Of a stretch of DNA of 64,000 bases, positions 1-8,084 are shown one piece after another; position 1 is the stretch's first letter; each line of letters begins with the position of its first letter. The notes beneath the pieces are model-generated. The model did not search any database and had not been told where the DNA came from. It saw only the letters and a program-made list of their open reading frames with translations. The position numbers and the translations under genes were made by a program. This stretch comes from Bryobacterales bacterium (GTDB lineage: Bacteria; Acidobacteriota; Terriglobia; Bryobacterales; Bryobacteraceae), in NCBI GenBank assembly GCA_016721425.1, contig JADKID010000042.1, positions 62,001 to 126,000 on the forward strand, written 5' to 3'.

Positions 1-681
1 GGGCACACCTACACGGGCGCCGCCGGACTGTTCGACTTCGAAACCTATGACGACGTGGGGCCGGGTGCAGGCATTGCCATCTGCGACTACAATCACGGCA
101 ACGAGGATCTGGCCGGCGGCGCAATGCTGGCCAATGAGTTTATCCGCCTGCCGTATCAGTTCGTCACGGGCACACGCCAGCCGGGTGTGGCGCGCTGGGG
201 CCGGCCGCACAAAGAATGGGTGCGGCAGTTTTACAGGCGCTCCATCACGGTGCAGGGGCCCACGCAGGAGATGCCGGTGTTTGATTCGCGTGTGACGGTC
301 TCCACCACGGTGCGCGACAAGTTCGGCATTCCGGTGGCGCGATTCTCCGGCTACAAACACCCGCACACCATCGAGATCGGCAATGCCATGGCGGCGAAGG
401 CCGAGAAGTGGCTGCGAGCCAGCGGGGCCAACGAGACGTGGCTGAAAAAGGCGGGGCAAGGCGTCTCGGGCGGGCAGCATCAGGCCGGCACGTGCCGCAT
501 GGGAGCGGATCCAAAGACCTCGGTTGTGGATCAGTGGTGCCGGGTCCACGACATGGATAACGTTTACGTGGTGGACGGGTCGGTGCACGTGACAAACGGT
601 GGATTCAATCCGGTGCTCACAATCATGGCGATCGCCTACCGTTCGGCGGAGAAACTGGCGAAGGAGGGCAAGCGCTCATGA
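1..681 (+). CDS. GMC family FAD-dependent oxidoreductase, C-terminal part (cut by window start)
   Basis: The frame is open from base 1, so this is the C-terminal ~226 residues of a larger protein. It carries the GMC C-terminal signature: an HQAGTCRMG block containing the catalytic His, a VYVVDGS strand, and an NGGFNP segment supplying the paired Asn. GMC enzymes oxidise alcohols or sugars with FAD. The subclass with the HQAGTCRMG pattern is often periplasmic and passes electrons to c-type cytochromes, which fits the multihaem cytochrome whose ATG overlaps this stop codon (ATGA). The substrate cannot be told from this fragment, and the FAD-binding N-terminus lies outside the window. Confidence 0.9.
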   Translation, partial: GHTYTGAAGLFDFETYDDVGPGAGIAICDYNHGNEDLAGGAMLANEFIRLPYQFVTGTRQPGVARWGRPHKEWVRQFYRRSITVQGPTQEMPVFDSRVTVSTTVRDKFGIPVARFSGYKHPHTIEIGNAMAAKAEKWLRASGANETWLKKAGQGVSGGQHQAGTCRMGADPKTSVVDQWCRVHDMDNVYVVDGSVHVTNGGFNPVLTIMAIAYRSAEKLAKEGKRS

Positions 682-1742
682 AAGCCCTGATTGTCGCCGC
701 TGTACTGGCAGCCGCCGTACTGCTCTCCATTCCCACGGCCAGTTTCGTTTATGAGGCGGGCGGCCCGCAGGCTTGCGCGCGCTGTCACGAGATGGGCACG
801 CCGGTGGCCAGGTGGCAGGGCTCGGCGCACCGCAACGTGCCGTGCGCGGAGTGCCACGGCGACGCGCTGACCACCGACCCCAATTTCCACCTCACCAACG
901 CGCGCCGCGTGTACGAGCATGTGAAGGGTGACGTGCCCGAGCGCGCCAGCCTGCGCCCGGCCGACGTGTTCTTCACGATGGAGCGCTGCAAGAAGTGCCA
1001 CCAGCAGGAGTTTGCGGCGTGGTCCACCGGCCCGCACGCCATCACGTACAAGCAGATCTTCACGGATCAGAAGCACAACTCGACACGGCATCTGATGGAT
1101 GATTGCCTGCGCTGCCACGGCATGCACTTCAATGGCGGCATCCGCGAACTGGTCTCTCCGCTGAACAACAAAGGGCCCTGGACTGTGACGCGCGCTGAGC
1201 TCACGGACCGGCCGACCATTCCCTGCCTCACCTGCCACTCCATGCACCGCGAGGGCCGCATGCTGGCGGAGAAGCAGATGGAGGCCAAGACGGTGGGCGC
1301 GCGGCAGGAACGCTTCCGCCCCTCGCTGGCGTTTTTCGATCGTCGCGAGATGGCGCCGGTGCCGCTGGGCCTGCTCCCCATGCCGGTACTGCGCGAGGGC
1401 GAGCGCACGGTGCGCATGAGCCCGGATCAGCGCCAGGCGCTTTGCTACCAGTGCCACGCGCCGCTCTCCACGCGGGAGGTGCGTTCCGGCGATGACCGCA
1501 CGCCCATCGGAGTGCAAGAGGGCATCTCGTGCCTGGCCTGCCACGACAAGCACCGGCAGACCACGCGCGCCTCGTGCGCCACGTGTCATCCGAAACTATC
1601 GAATTGCGGCATCGACGTGGAGAAGATGGACACCACGTTCGCCAAGCCCGGCAGCGCGCACAACATCCACTTCGTCAAGTGCGCCGATTGCCATCCGAAG
1701 GGCATCCCCGCCAAGCGGGCGGCGGCGCCGCCCAAGCCCTAG
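678..1742 (+). CDS. Nine-haem periplasmic cytochrome c
   Basis: The 354-residue protein starts with an uncleaved or cleavable hydrophobic segment (residues 4-22). It contains nine CXXCH haem c attachment motifs, beginning near residues 33, 56, 104, 143, 183, 256, 285, 300 and 335. The first half resembles NapC/NrfH-like and other multihaem electron-transfer proteins. There is no catalytic motif that I recognise. The ATGA overlap with the GMC oxidoreductase suggests translational coupling, and the simplest reading is that it is the electron acceptor of that dehydrogenase. The C-terminal ~12 residues are Pro/Ala-rich. The haem count is read directly; the partner assignment is inference. Confidence 0.9.
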   Translation: MKALIVAAVLAAAVLLSIPTASFVYEAGGPQACARCHEMGTPVARWQGSAHRNVPCAECHGDALTTDPNFHLTNARRVYEHVKGDVPERASLRPADVFFTMERCKKCHQQEFAAWSTGPHAITYKQIFTDQKHNSTRHLMDDCLRCHGMHFNGGIRELVSPLNNKGPWTVTRAELTDRPTIPCLTCHSMHREGRMLAEKQMEAKTVGARQERFRPSLAFFDRREMAPVPLGLLPMPVLREGERTVRMSPDQRQALCYQCHAPLSTREVRSGDDRTPIGVQEGISCLACHDKHRQTTRASCATCHPKLSNCGIDVEKMDTTFAKPGSAHNIHFVKCADCHPKGIPAKRAAAPPKP

Positions 1743-1761
1743 CCGCCTTCGATAGTATGGA

Positions 1762-2097
1762 GTGTTGAAGCTCTTCGTCCTCACCACCGCGTTGCTGGTT
1801 GCATTGGCAATTTGTTTCACGCCCACCGCGTGCGCGCAAACAGCCACGCCCGGAGGCCAGCGCGGCACGAACTACGATCCCCCACCCCAGCCCCAGCCAA
1901 AGTATGATCCGCCGCCACCGGCCGATCCCGAGGCCAGCAAGCCGCAGTTCGCATTTCAGGAACTGGATTGGTCCGACAAGGACACCTGGATCAAGTTTGC
2001 GTTGTTCGTAGGCTCCATCGTGTTGGCTCGCCGGGCCTTCCGGCAGATGAAGGAAGAGGACGTCGTAGCAGACGAAGAGACAACGGACGAGCCGTAG
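1762..2097 (+). CDS. Small exported proline-rich membrane protein
   Basis: This protein has ~111 residues. An N-terminal signal peptide ends near an Ala-Gln-Thr sequence, followed by a linker of repeated PPP and PQPQP units, an aromatic/acidic stretch and one C-terminal membrane segment (WIKFALFVGSIVLARRAF) with a short acidic cytoplasmic tail. I do not recognise a family. The start is GTG at 1762 or TTG at 1765; a TAGTAT hexamer at 1753-1758 lies six bases before the TTG, the spacing seen at other leaderless-looking genes here. It follows the cytochrome by 20 bases and may belong to the same unit. Confidence 0.6.
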   Translation: MLKLFVLTTALLVALAICFTPTACAQTATPGGQRGTNYDPPPQPQPKYDPPPPADPEASKPQFAFQELDWSDKDTWIKFALFVGSIVLARRAFRQMKEEDVVADEETTDEP

Positions 2098-2102
2098 ATC
2101 GC

Positions 2103-4580
2103 CTATACGGCCCGGATGGAGTAGGACGCGCCGGCCGAGGTCGCAAACTCGATGACGCCATTGCGCTCCGTATGCGGCACAGCCGGCCCGCCCAATGCCG
2201 CCTGCACAACAACAGCCCGCTTCCCCCAGGGATTGGCGACCCGGGCACCGGCGCCCCTCTCGCTCTTCAGCGTCAGCGCCGAGACAGCCTGGCCATCCCA
2301 CGCCGCCGACACCAGAAACGCGCCGGCAGCGCGCAGATCGCGGAAGCTGGCCTTGCCGAGATTGCGCGTATTGGGGAAGATGCGCAGCACGCCGTCGTAG
2401 CTCTGCATCAGGCACTCGTTCAGCACGCCGGGCAGCGAGAGGTTTTCGGTCCACACGCCCATGCGCATCATGAAGTCATAGTTCGTCTCGTCGCGATAGC
2501 GGCCGCCGGCCTGGCGCACGCGGTCGTTGGCCATGCCAAGCGGCGTGGTGCAATAGCGCACCTCGCGCTTGAACCAGTAGAGATCCAGGATGCCGAGCCG
2601 CGCGCGCACCATCGGCTGCCACACCAGATCGTTACCGCCCTCCAGCCGCACGGTGCGGGCCGTGCGTCTCGCCAGTTCCAGCAACTCAGCCGGTGAGCCC
2701 AAGCCAACCCGCTCGGCAGGAAACACTGGAGAGAGCGTCACTGGCACATTGAAGACATATTCGAGCGGGCCGTTGACGATGTCCAGCCAGACCTTGCCAT
2801 ACGGTCCATTGGCGGCGGGGTACGGCGCCAGGTTCTGCTTCACTTCCTGCCATTTCGGACGCAGCTCCGCATCCACGCCGAGCACGACGGAGCCCTCCAG
2901 CATGGCATCGAGCAGAAACTCGGTGAGCGCCAGATCGATGATGCAGTCTTTGTTCAAGCGGAAGTCCACGGTGGCGCCCCAGTTCTCCGGAGAGACCGTC
3001 GGGCTGATGTGGTATTTGCCGTCTGCGCCCTTTTTCACGAAGCCCACCAGGAAATCCGCAGCGGCGCGCAGCATGGGATAGACACTGCGCAGATACTGCT
3101 GATCCAGCGTGTAGCGGTACTGCCACCACAGGCTCTGCACGGCCCACGGCGTCTCGCAAATTTCATAACCCCACGGCGGCGCCGGGTACGGATTCACATT
3201 GCTGGGCACTGGATAGGCAGTGTGCGGGAAGTAGGCGCCGGGCAGGCCGAACTGCACGCGTGCGTTCCATTCCGCCATGGGCATCAGATTCTCAATCAGC
3301 CGGGTGTAGGGCTCGTGCTGCTCCACATGATTGGACGAGAACACGCCCCACCACACCTGCTGGGTGTTGTAGTTCATGTGGTAGTCGCCATGCCACGCCG
3401 TGCCGATCTTGCCCATGCTCCAGTTGCCAAACAAGCCCGGCGCCACCTTGCCCGGCTTCAGACAGCAGGCGAGGAAATACTGGTTTTGATACCAGATCTG
3501 CTCCAGTTCGCGATCGGCGAACTCGACGGCGGAGCGCGACCAGAACTGCGCCCACTGGGCGGTGGATTGCTGCCGCAACTGATCCACCGGCACTGCCGCC
3601 AGCCGCGAGGCCTCGGCGCGGGCGTGCGCCGCGGTATCCGGGTTGCCATCGCGCGGGGTAAACAACGTCACGTCGAGCCGGAGCGGTTGCGTTGCCTCGC
3701 TGTAGAGCAGCACGCGCCGCCGCTTCGTGTCGGGCGCATCGGCGCGCCACTTGCCGGCGAGAACGCCGTGCAGGGCGAAGTTGCGATCGTCCCTCGTGGC
3801 CGGCGGCTTGGGCTGGGCCGAGGTGGGCGCCGTAGCCGGGAAGAGCTGGAATCCGGAAAAACGCCCGCTTTCACAGGCAAAGACAGGCTCGGGCAACTGC
3901 GCCTCGCGGTCCCAGTTGGGATGGTAGGCGACGGAGAGGATCGGCGCGGCCGTGTCGCTGCTCACCGAGACGTGGCCCTGCTCGCGGCTCACAAAGCAGG
4001 AGAGGCGCACGGGCTTTATGGCGCCGCGCAGATCGTCATAATCCAGCGAGATGACCAGTACGCCGGTGGCGATATCGAGCTCCTGCCGCACCACGCGCAG
4101 CATGCGCGAATCCCAGTGCAGCCACACTGTGCCGCACGGCCACGGACGCGGCCACGGCTTGCGGTAGGAGGCCTGCATCAGGTCCGAGTACTCCTTGAAG
4201 AAATCGATGTTCGATTCCAGAAAGAGCATCTCCGGCTTGCCCTGGCGCTTGGCCTCTTCACTGGCGCGCTCCCAGATCTTGAGCACCTCCGCGAAGGGCT
4301 TGATGTGAGCGGCGTGTTCCTCGCTGACGCGGATATCCCAGGCGTCGTTCTTGCCGAAGTGGAGCCCCAACGCGTCGGGGCGCACCGTGACGCACACTCC
4401 GATATCTCCATTGCCCAGCAGAATGCCCTCAAAGAAATCGGGCGTCGCCTGGGTGCGCACCAGCGGATGGCGGCGGGCGATAGCGATGGAATCGAGCGGC
4501 GGCGCGGCGGCCGGTGGGGCTGCCGCGGCGGCAGTGGTGGCCGCGGTGGTGGCGAGAAACGTGCGTCGTGTCGTACTCAT
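2103..4580 (-). CDS. Tat-exported GH95-like glycoside hydrolase
   Basis: The 825-residue protein starts at MSTTRRTFLATT, a Tat signal with the twin arginine and an Ala-rich hydrophobic region; an in-frame extension upstream would overlap the preceding gene and spoil this signal. An early FFEGILLGNGDIGV segment resembles the N-terminal sandwich of GH95-type enzymes. WHGDYHMNYNTQQVWW and GLFGNW are typical of the (alpha/alpha)6-barrel of this clan, whose members include alpha-L-fucosidases. It is the last gene of a minus-strand operon, 8 bases after a URO-D family gene. Substrate is inferred as a deoxyhexose-containing glycan, given the rhamnose mutarotase in the operon. The exact GH family is uncertain. 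Confidence 0.8.
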   Translation of the reverse strand: MSTTRRTFLATTAATTAAAAAPPAAAPPLDSIAIARRHPLVRTQATPDFFEGILLGNGDIGVCVTVRPDALGLHFGKNDAWDIRVSEEHAAHIKPFAEVLKIWERASEEAKRQGKPEMLFLESNIDFFKEYSDLMQASYRKPWPRPWPCGTVWLHWDSRMLRVVRQELDIATGVLVISLDYDDLRGAIKPVRLSCFVSREQGHVSVSSDTAAPILSVAYHPNWDREAQLPEPVFACESGRFSGFQLFPATAPTSAQPKPPATRDDRNFALHGVLAGKWRADAPDTKRRRVLLYSEATQPLRLDVTLFTPRDGNPDTAAHARAEASRLAAVPVDQLRQQSTAQWAQFWSRSAVEFADRELEQIWYQNQYFLACCLKPGKVAPGLFGNWSMGKIGTAWHGDYHMNYNTQQVWWGVFSSNHVEQHEPYTRLIENLMPMAEWNARVQFGLPGAYFPHTAYPVPSNVNPYPAPPWGYEICETPWAVQSLWWQYRYTLDQQYLRSVYPMLRAAADFLVGFVKKGADGKYHISPTVSPENWGATVDFRLNKDCIIDLALTEFLLDAMLEGSVVLGVDAELRPKWQEVKQNLAPYPAANGPYGKVWLDIVNGPLEYVFNVPVTLSPVFPAERVGLGSPAELLELARRTARTVRLEGGNDLVWQPMVRARLGILDLYWFKREVRYCTTPLGMANDRVRQAGGRYRDETNYDFMMRMGVWTENLSLPGVLNECLMQSYDGVLRIFPNTRNLGKASFRDLRAAGAFLVSAAWDGQAVSALTLKSERGAGARVANPWGKRAVVVQAALGGPAVPHTERNGVIEFATSAGASYSIRAV

Positions 4581-4588
4581 GAAAAACC

Positions 4589-5650
4589 TCAGCAATCGCA
4601 GGTCAGCATTACATCCACTTTGCGCCGGATGGTCTCGGCGGCATCGGGCACGTGGAGCACATCGCACTCCGAGCCCAGAATATGCGCATGGCCACAGGCG
4701 GCCATGCGCTGGCGCAGTTCCGCGGTCATGCGGCGCACCTCCTCCACCGGCAGGGCGGAATCCGAGTAAAACGTCTTAGTGGGCAGATTGCCGAAGAGGA
4801 CGATGCCGCGAGGGACCACCGCGGCGTCTTCCCAAAGCTTGCGGCTGCTGCCGAGGCTGATCACCGCGGGGCGCAACTGCTCTGCGAACTGGCGGACCAT
4901 ATCCGTGTTCAGCTCGCCGCAATCGTGGAAGATCAGGTCCACTCCGTGCTCGCCGAGAATCTGCCGGATGCGGCGGTTGGGCGCAAGAACGAAACGTTCC
5001 AGGATATCAGCGCCGGCGCGCATCTGGCGTGGTGAGAGATAGACGGTGTTGGCAGCGGGCTCGCAGAGGATCATTGCCCGCGCGCCGGCGTGAATCTGGG
5101 CCAGTGCCGAGCGGATCACCGTCGCCTCGGCCAGCGCCAGGCAGCGCTCCACCAGGCAGACGGCCTCGTCCTCTAACGCCGTCACGCCCCCACCGGCCAG
5201 CGCCACGCCGGCGATGGGATCGGCGACGAGCTTGGTCATCAGCGAAAAGGGTCCGATCAACATGCCCACGGGCAGCAGATCCGTCTGCTCCGCGATGTAG
5301 CGCACCGCGCCCTGGTTGGCCTGGATGCGCGGGAGAAAAGCCCGGCCGGCCGATGCGAGCACATCGCTCACCATCGCAAGCGAAGGCGGCGTAGCGAAGT
5401 GGAAGAGATCCACCTCCGCCTGAGGCACGCCCACATGGCTGAGCAGATCAGCTTTCTCCAGAGTCAAATCCATCAACGGGAAGGCCAGGGGCGTTTGGTA
5501 CCGCCGCGCGGCGGATGCCACCACGGCGCCCAGACGCTCGGCATCGTACTTGCACCCCTCCGGATCGGCTGCTTCGTGCAGCACCAGATCAGCGCCGATG
5601 GGCATGCGCAGGCCCTGTTGAGCGAGACGGATGAAGAGGTTCTCTGGCAT
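4589..5650 (-). CDS. URO-D family protein, MtaA/MtbA-like methyltransferase type
   Basis: This 353-residue TIM-barrel protein belongs to the uroporphyrinogen decarboxylase superfamily. It keeps H242-x-C244 (in FHDCGEL) and C329 (in GSECDV), the His-x-Cys...Cys pattern that binds zinc in the cobalamin:coenzyme M methyltransferases of the family. True URO-D enzymes act without metal. A haem role is also unlikely because the gene sits in a sugar operon, between L-rhamnose mutarotase (3-base gap) and a GH95-like hydrolase (8-base gap). Methyl transfer involving a methylated sugar or corrinoid is an inference; no corrinoid protein is visible nearby. Confidence 0.8.
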   Translation of the reverse strand: MPENLFIRLAQQGLRMPIGADLVLHEAADPEGCKYDAERLGAVVASAARRYQTPLAFPLMDLTLEKADLLSHVGVPQAEVDLFHFATPPSLAMVSDVLASAGRAFLPRIQANQGAVRYIAEQTDLLPVGMLIGPFSLMTKLVADPIAGVALAGGGVTALEDEAVCLVERCLALAEATVIRSALAQIHAGARAMILCEPAANTVYLSPRQMRAGADILERFVLAPNRRIRQILGEHGVDLIFHDCGELNTDMVRQFAEQLRPAVISLGSSRKLWEDAAVVPRGIVLFGNLPTKTFYSDSALPVEEVRRMTAELRQRMAACGHAHILGSECDVLHVPDAAETIRRKVDVMLTCDC

Positions 5651-5653
5651 GGC

Positions 5654-5977
5654 TCAATCCGTGTGAAAAACCTCTTCCATTTCGGACCACCACGCGTCGG
5701 GCGGCCGGTCCGGCAATGGCTCCTGCATGGGCTTCATCAGCGCCCACCAGCGTTGCGTCGCCGGATCGGCCGCCATCCTCGCCATGTCCGCCGCGAAGTC
5801 CTCGCCGGTGTATTCGAAATAGCTGAAAAGCTTCCCGTCGTGCAGGTAGATGGAGTAGTTGGCGATGTTACAGGCGCGGATCATCGCCAGCACCTCCGGC
5901 CAGACGCTCGCGTGATGCTCGCGGTAGCTCTTCTCCGCCTCGGGCCGCAGCCCAATCACCATGCCGTAGCGCTTCAT
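5654..5977 (-). CDS. rhaM: L-rhamnose mutarotase
   Basis: The 107-residue protein matches the RhaM/RhaU family in length and layout: an N-terminal MKRYGMVIGLRPE strand, an EHHASVWPEV segment holding the catalytic His, and aromatic-rich strands (NYSIYLHDGKLFSYFEY). The enzyme interconverts alpha and beta anomers of L-rhamnose as the sugar enters catabolism. It lies between two URO-D family genes, overlapping the upstream one by 4 bases (ATGA) and ending 3 bases before the next, so all are probably translated from one message. No rhamnose isomerase, kinase or aldolase is in the window. Confidence 0.9.
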   Translation of the reverse strand: MKRYGMVIGLRPEAEKSYREHHASVWPEVLAMIRACNIANYSIYLHDGKLFSYFEYTGEDFAADMARMAADPATQRWWALMKPMQEPLPDRPPDAWWSEMEEVFHTD

Positions 5978-7170
5978 GCTTGCGCCTCCAGCCCGAATTC
6001 GGGCAAGTCGAACTCCTCCAATTGCAGCGGGTAGACTCCGTGCCGCCGCACCAGATTCACCACGTATTCGTAGTTCGCCGCCGAGACGTCGCCGGGTACG
6101 GAGTGATCAGACTGGAAGATAAAGCCCCCGCCCTTGGCCGCGTTCAGCTTGGTCAAGACGGCCTCGCGGATCTGCTCCCGCGTGCCGCCGGCCCACAGCA
6201 TCACGTCCATGTTGCCGCAGAAGCCGATGCGATGGCCGAAGCGGCGGCGCAGGTCCACCACATTCATTCCAGCCTTGGCCTCCAGAGGATTGTAGGCGTC
6301 CACGCCAAGTTCGATGAAGTCCTCGAAGATGCGGTTCACGTTGCCGCAGCCGTGATAGATCACCGGCAACCCGTGGCTGTGGCACTCGTCGATCAGCGCC
6401 TTCACACCGGGCTTGAAGTGCTGGCGCCAGAAGACCGGCGAGAACAGCATGCCTTTGCAGTAGGCCACGTCGCCCCAGATCACCATGCCATCCAGCCGCC
6501 CGCCGGCCGCCTGGATCTGGGCGCGCACCAGCCCGAGATTGAACGCGTGGAGACGCTCGATGAAGCGCGCGAGCTCAGCCGGATAGAGCCCCATCCACAG
6601 CATCACGTTCTCGCTGCCGATGATGCGCCACAGCATCTCGTGCGCCTCGCAGACGCCGCCGAAGACGGGGAAATCCGCATGGATGGCCTTCACGCGCGCG
6701 TCGAACGCCTCGGTGTTGCGGGCGAAGCCGTCGCCCACTCCGTTGATCTGATCGTCACCCGCGTGGAAGTAGCGCCGCGGATCCCACGGATCGTCAAACT
6801 GGAACGCCTCCATCTTCTCGATGGTGTCCGTGTCAAAGGCGATGAAGCCGGGCATCGCCTGGTCAAACTTCTTGCGCAGCACGGCCTCGAATCCAGTGCG
6901 CACGGTCACCTCTTCGCTGTCTTCGCGCAGCGTCTCGAATGGCTTGATGTGCGGATCCATGTTCGGATTCGCCACCATCCAATCCAGATCGTAGTAGCGG
7001 TAGATGTCGGCATCGGCGGCCAGGCCGAGCTCGGCGCGCCAGCGCTTCAGAAAACTACCCCAAAAGAAGTCACTGATGGGAACGCGATCCGCCTCTTCGT
7101 GGCGCAGCGTGCGGCGCATCCGGTCGAGCTTCAACAGACAGTTTTCGCTTCGCATGGAGGATTCAACCAT
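5974..7170 (-). CDS. URO-D superfamily protein, divergent
   Basis: This ~398-residue protein has the URO-D superfamily fold: RVPISDFFWGSFLKRW near the N-terminus, a YHGCGNVN segment, and a late FQSDHSVPGDVS strand. It keeps the His-x-Cys pair but not the third Cys seen in its neighbour at 4589-5650, where an Asp-His pair stands instead. The two copies are therefore probably not interchangeable. It is the first gene of the minus-strand sugar operon and is divergent from the DppA-like gene, 46 bases apart. Start could be ATG at 7170 or 7155; neither has a convincing ribosome site. Function is unknown beyond the family. Confidence 0.8.
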   Translation of the reverse strand: MVESSMRSENCLLKLDRMRRTLRHEEADRVPISDFFWGSFLKRWRAELGLAADADIYRYYDLDWMVANPNMDPHIKPFETLREDSEEVTVRTGFEAVLRKKFDQAMPGFIAFDTDTIEKMEAFQFDDPWDPRRYFHAGDDQINGVGDGFARNTEAFDARVKAIHADFPVFGGVCEAHEMLWRIIGSENVMLWMGLYPAELARFIERLHAFNLGLVRAQIQAAGGRLDGMVIWGDVAYCKGMLFSPVFWRQHFKPGVKALIDECHSHGLPVIYHGCGNVNRIFEDFIELGVDAYNPLEAKAGMNVVDLRRRFGHRIGFCGNMDVMLWAGGTREQIREAVLTKLNAAKGGGFIFQSDHSVPGDVSAANYEYVVNLVRRHGVYPLQLEEFDLPEFGLEAQA

Positions 7171-7203
7171 TCAGATCGTATCGTATGTTAGGCCCGGCGG
7201 TGA

Positions 7204-7209
7204 TACATT
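7204..7209 (+). promoter_or_regulatory. Extended -10 element (TGATACATT) implying a leaderless mRNA
   Basis: TACATT preceded by TGa ends seven bases before the ATG at 7217. A -10 box normally ends about seven bases before the transcription start, so the mRNA would begin at the start codon. There is no Shine-Dalgarno sequence. Inferred from spacing; the same layout recurs at four other genes. Confidence 0.55.
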
Positions 7210-7216
7210 AGCGGCC

Positions 7217-8062
7217 ATGCGACCCATCTTCGCCAGTATCGTTTTACTTGCCGCCACCCTCGCCAGCCTGACCGCGCAGAAACGGCCTGTGGTCTTCCTG
7301 ATTACCGACGCCGAGGGAGTGGCCGGAGTCTGCCGCCAGGATCAGACCGAAACTAAGAATCCCGAACTGCAGCGATTGCTCACGGGCGAGGTGAACGCCG
7401 CTGTGCGCGGGTTCAAACTCGGCGGCGCCGACGTGGTGGTGTGGGATGGGCACAGCAACAGCAGCACGCTGTCCACCACCACCGTGGAGGGCGCTCCGCT
7501 CGTGATGGGCGGCCTGGGCCCAAAGATGCTGTTGGATCGCGGCTACAGCGCCGTGGCCTTTCTGGGCCAGCACGCCCGCGCCGGCCGCGAGCGCGCCGTC
7601 ATGGCCCACAGCTACAGTTCGCTGGGCATTCAACGGCTGACGATGAATGGCAAGGAAGTCGGCGAGATCGAGACGCGCTCCGCTCTGGCCGGCGCGTTCA
7701 ACATCCCGGTGATCTTCCTCAGCGGCGATCAGGCAGCGGCCGATGATCTGCTGGCCATCGTCAAGGACGCCGAAGTGGCGGTGGTGAAGGAGGGCATCGG
7801 CTACTATGCCTGCATCTCGATGCCAGCCGCCGGCGCCCAGGCGCTGATCGAGCAGAAGGCAGCCGCTGCGGTAAAGAAGATCGCCAGCATCCGGCCCTAC
7901 CGCATCGAGGGCCCTGTCGAGATCACCACCGAGTACTCCACACGCAGCACACCCTCGCCTGAGAATGCCCTGCCCGAGGGCACGGACCGCACCGGCCCGC
8001 GCACCCTGCGCATCCGCGGCGCCAATTTCATGGAAGCGTGGACCCGCTGGAGCAGCCGCTAG
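7217..8062 (+). CDS. M55 family D-aminopeptidase (DppA-like), exported
   Basis: The ~281-residue protein begins with a signal peptide (to about LTAQ) followed by VVFLITDAEGVAGV, the DppA metal-binding motif (D-x-E-G), then VVWDGHS and FLGQHARAG, which place the other expected metal-binding and catalytic residues. M55 enzymes cleave peptides with N-terminal D-amino acids and are linked to recycling of cell-wall peptides. Most DppA proteins are cytoplasmic decamers, so the signal peptide is a difference and would place this one in the periplasm. Its ATG follows a -10-like TACATT by seven bases. Confidence 0.85.
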   Translation: MRPIFASIVLLAATLASLTAQKRPVVFLITDAEGVAGVCRQDQTETKNPELQRLLTGEVNAAVRGFKLGGADVVVWDGHSNSSTLSTTTVEGAPLVMGGLGPKMLLDRGYSAVAFLGQHARAGRERAVMAHSYSSLGIQRLTMNGKEVGEIETRSALAGAFNIPVIFLSGDQAAADDLLAIVKDAEVAVVKEGIGYYACISMPAAGAQALIEQKAAAAVKKIASIRPYRIEGPVEITTEYSTRSTPSPENALPEGTDRTGPRTLRIRGANFMEAWTRWSSR

Positions 8063-8072
8063 CCCACCGTTG

Positions 8073-8078
8073 TACACT
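8073..8078 (+). promoter_or_regulatory. -10 element (TACACT) implying a leaderless mRNA
   Basis: TACACT ends six bases before the ATG at 8085, with no ribosome-binding site between. This is compatible with transcription starting at the A of ATG. Inferred from spacing only. Confidence 0.5.
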
Positions 8079-8084
8079 CATCCC

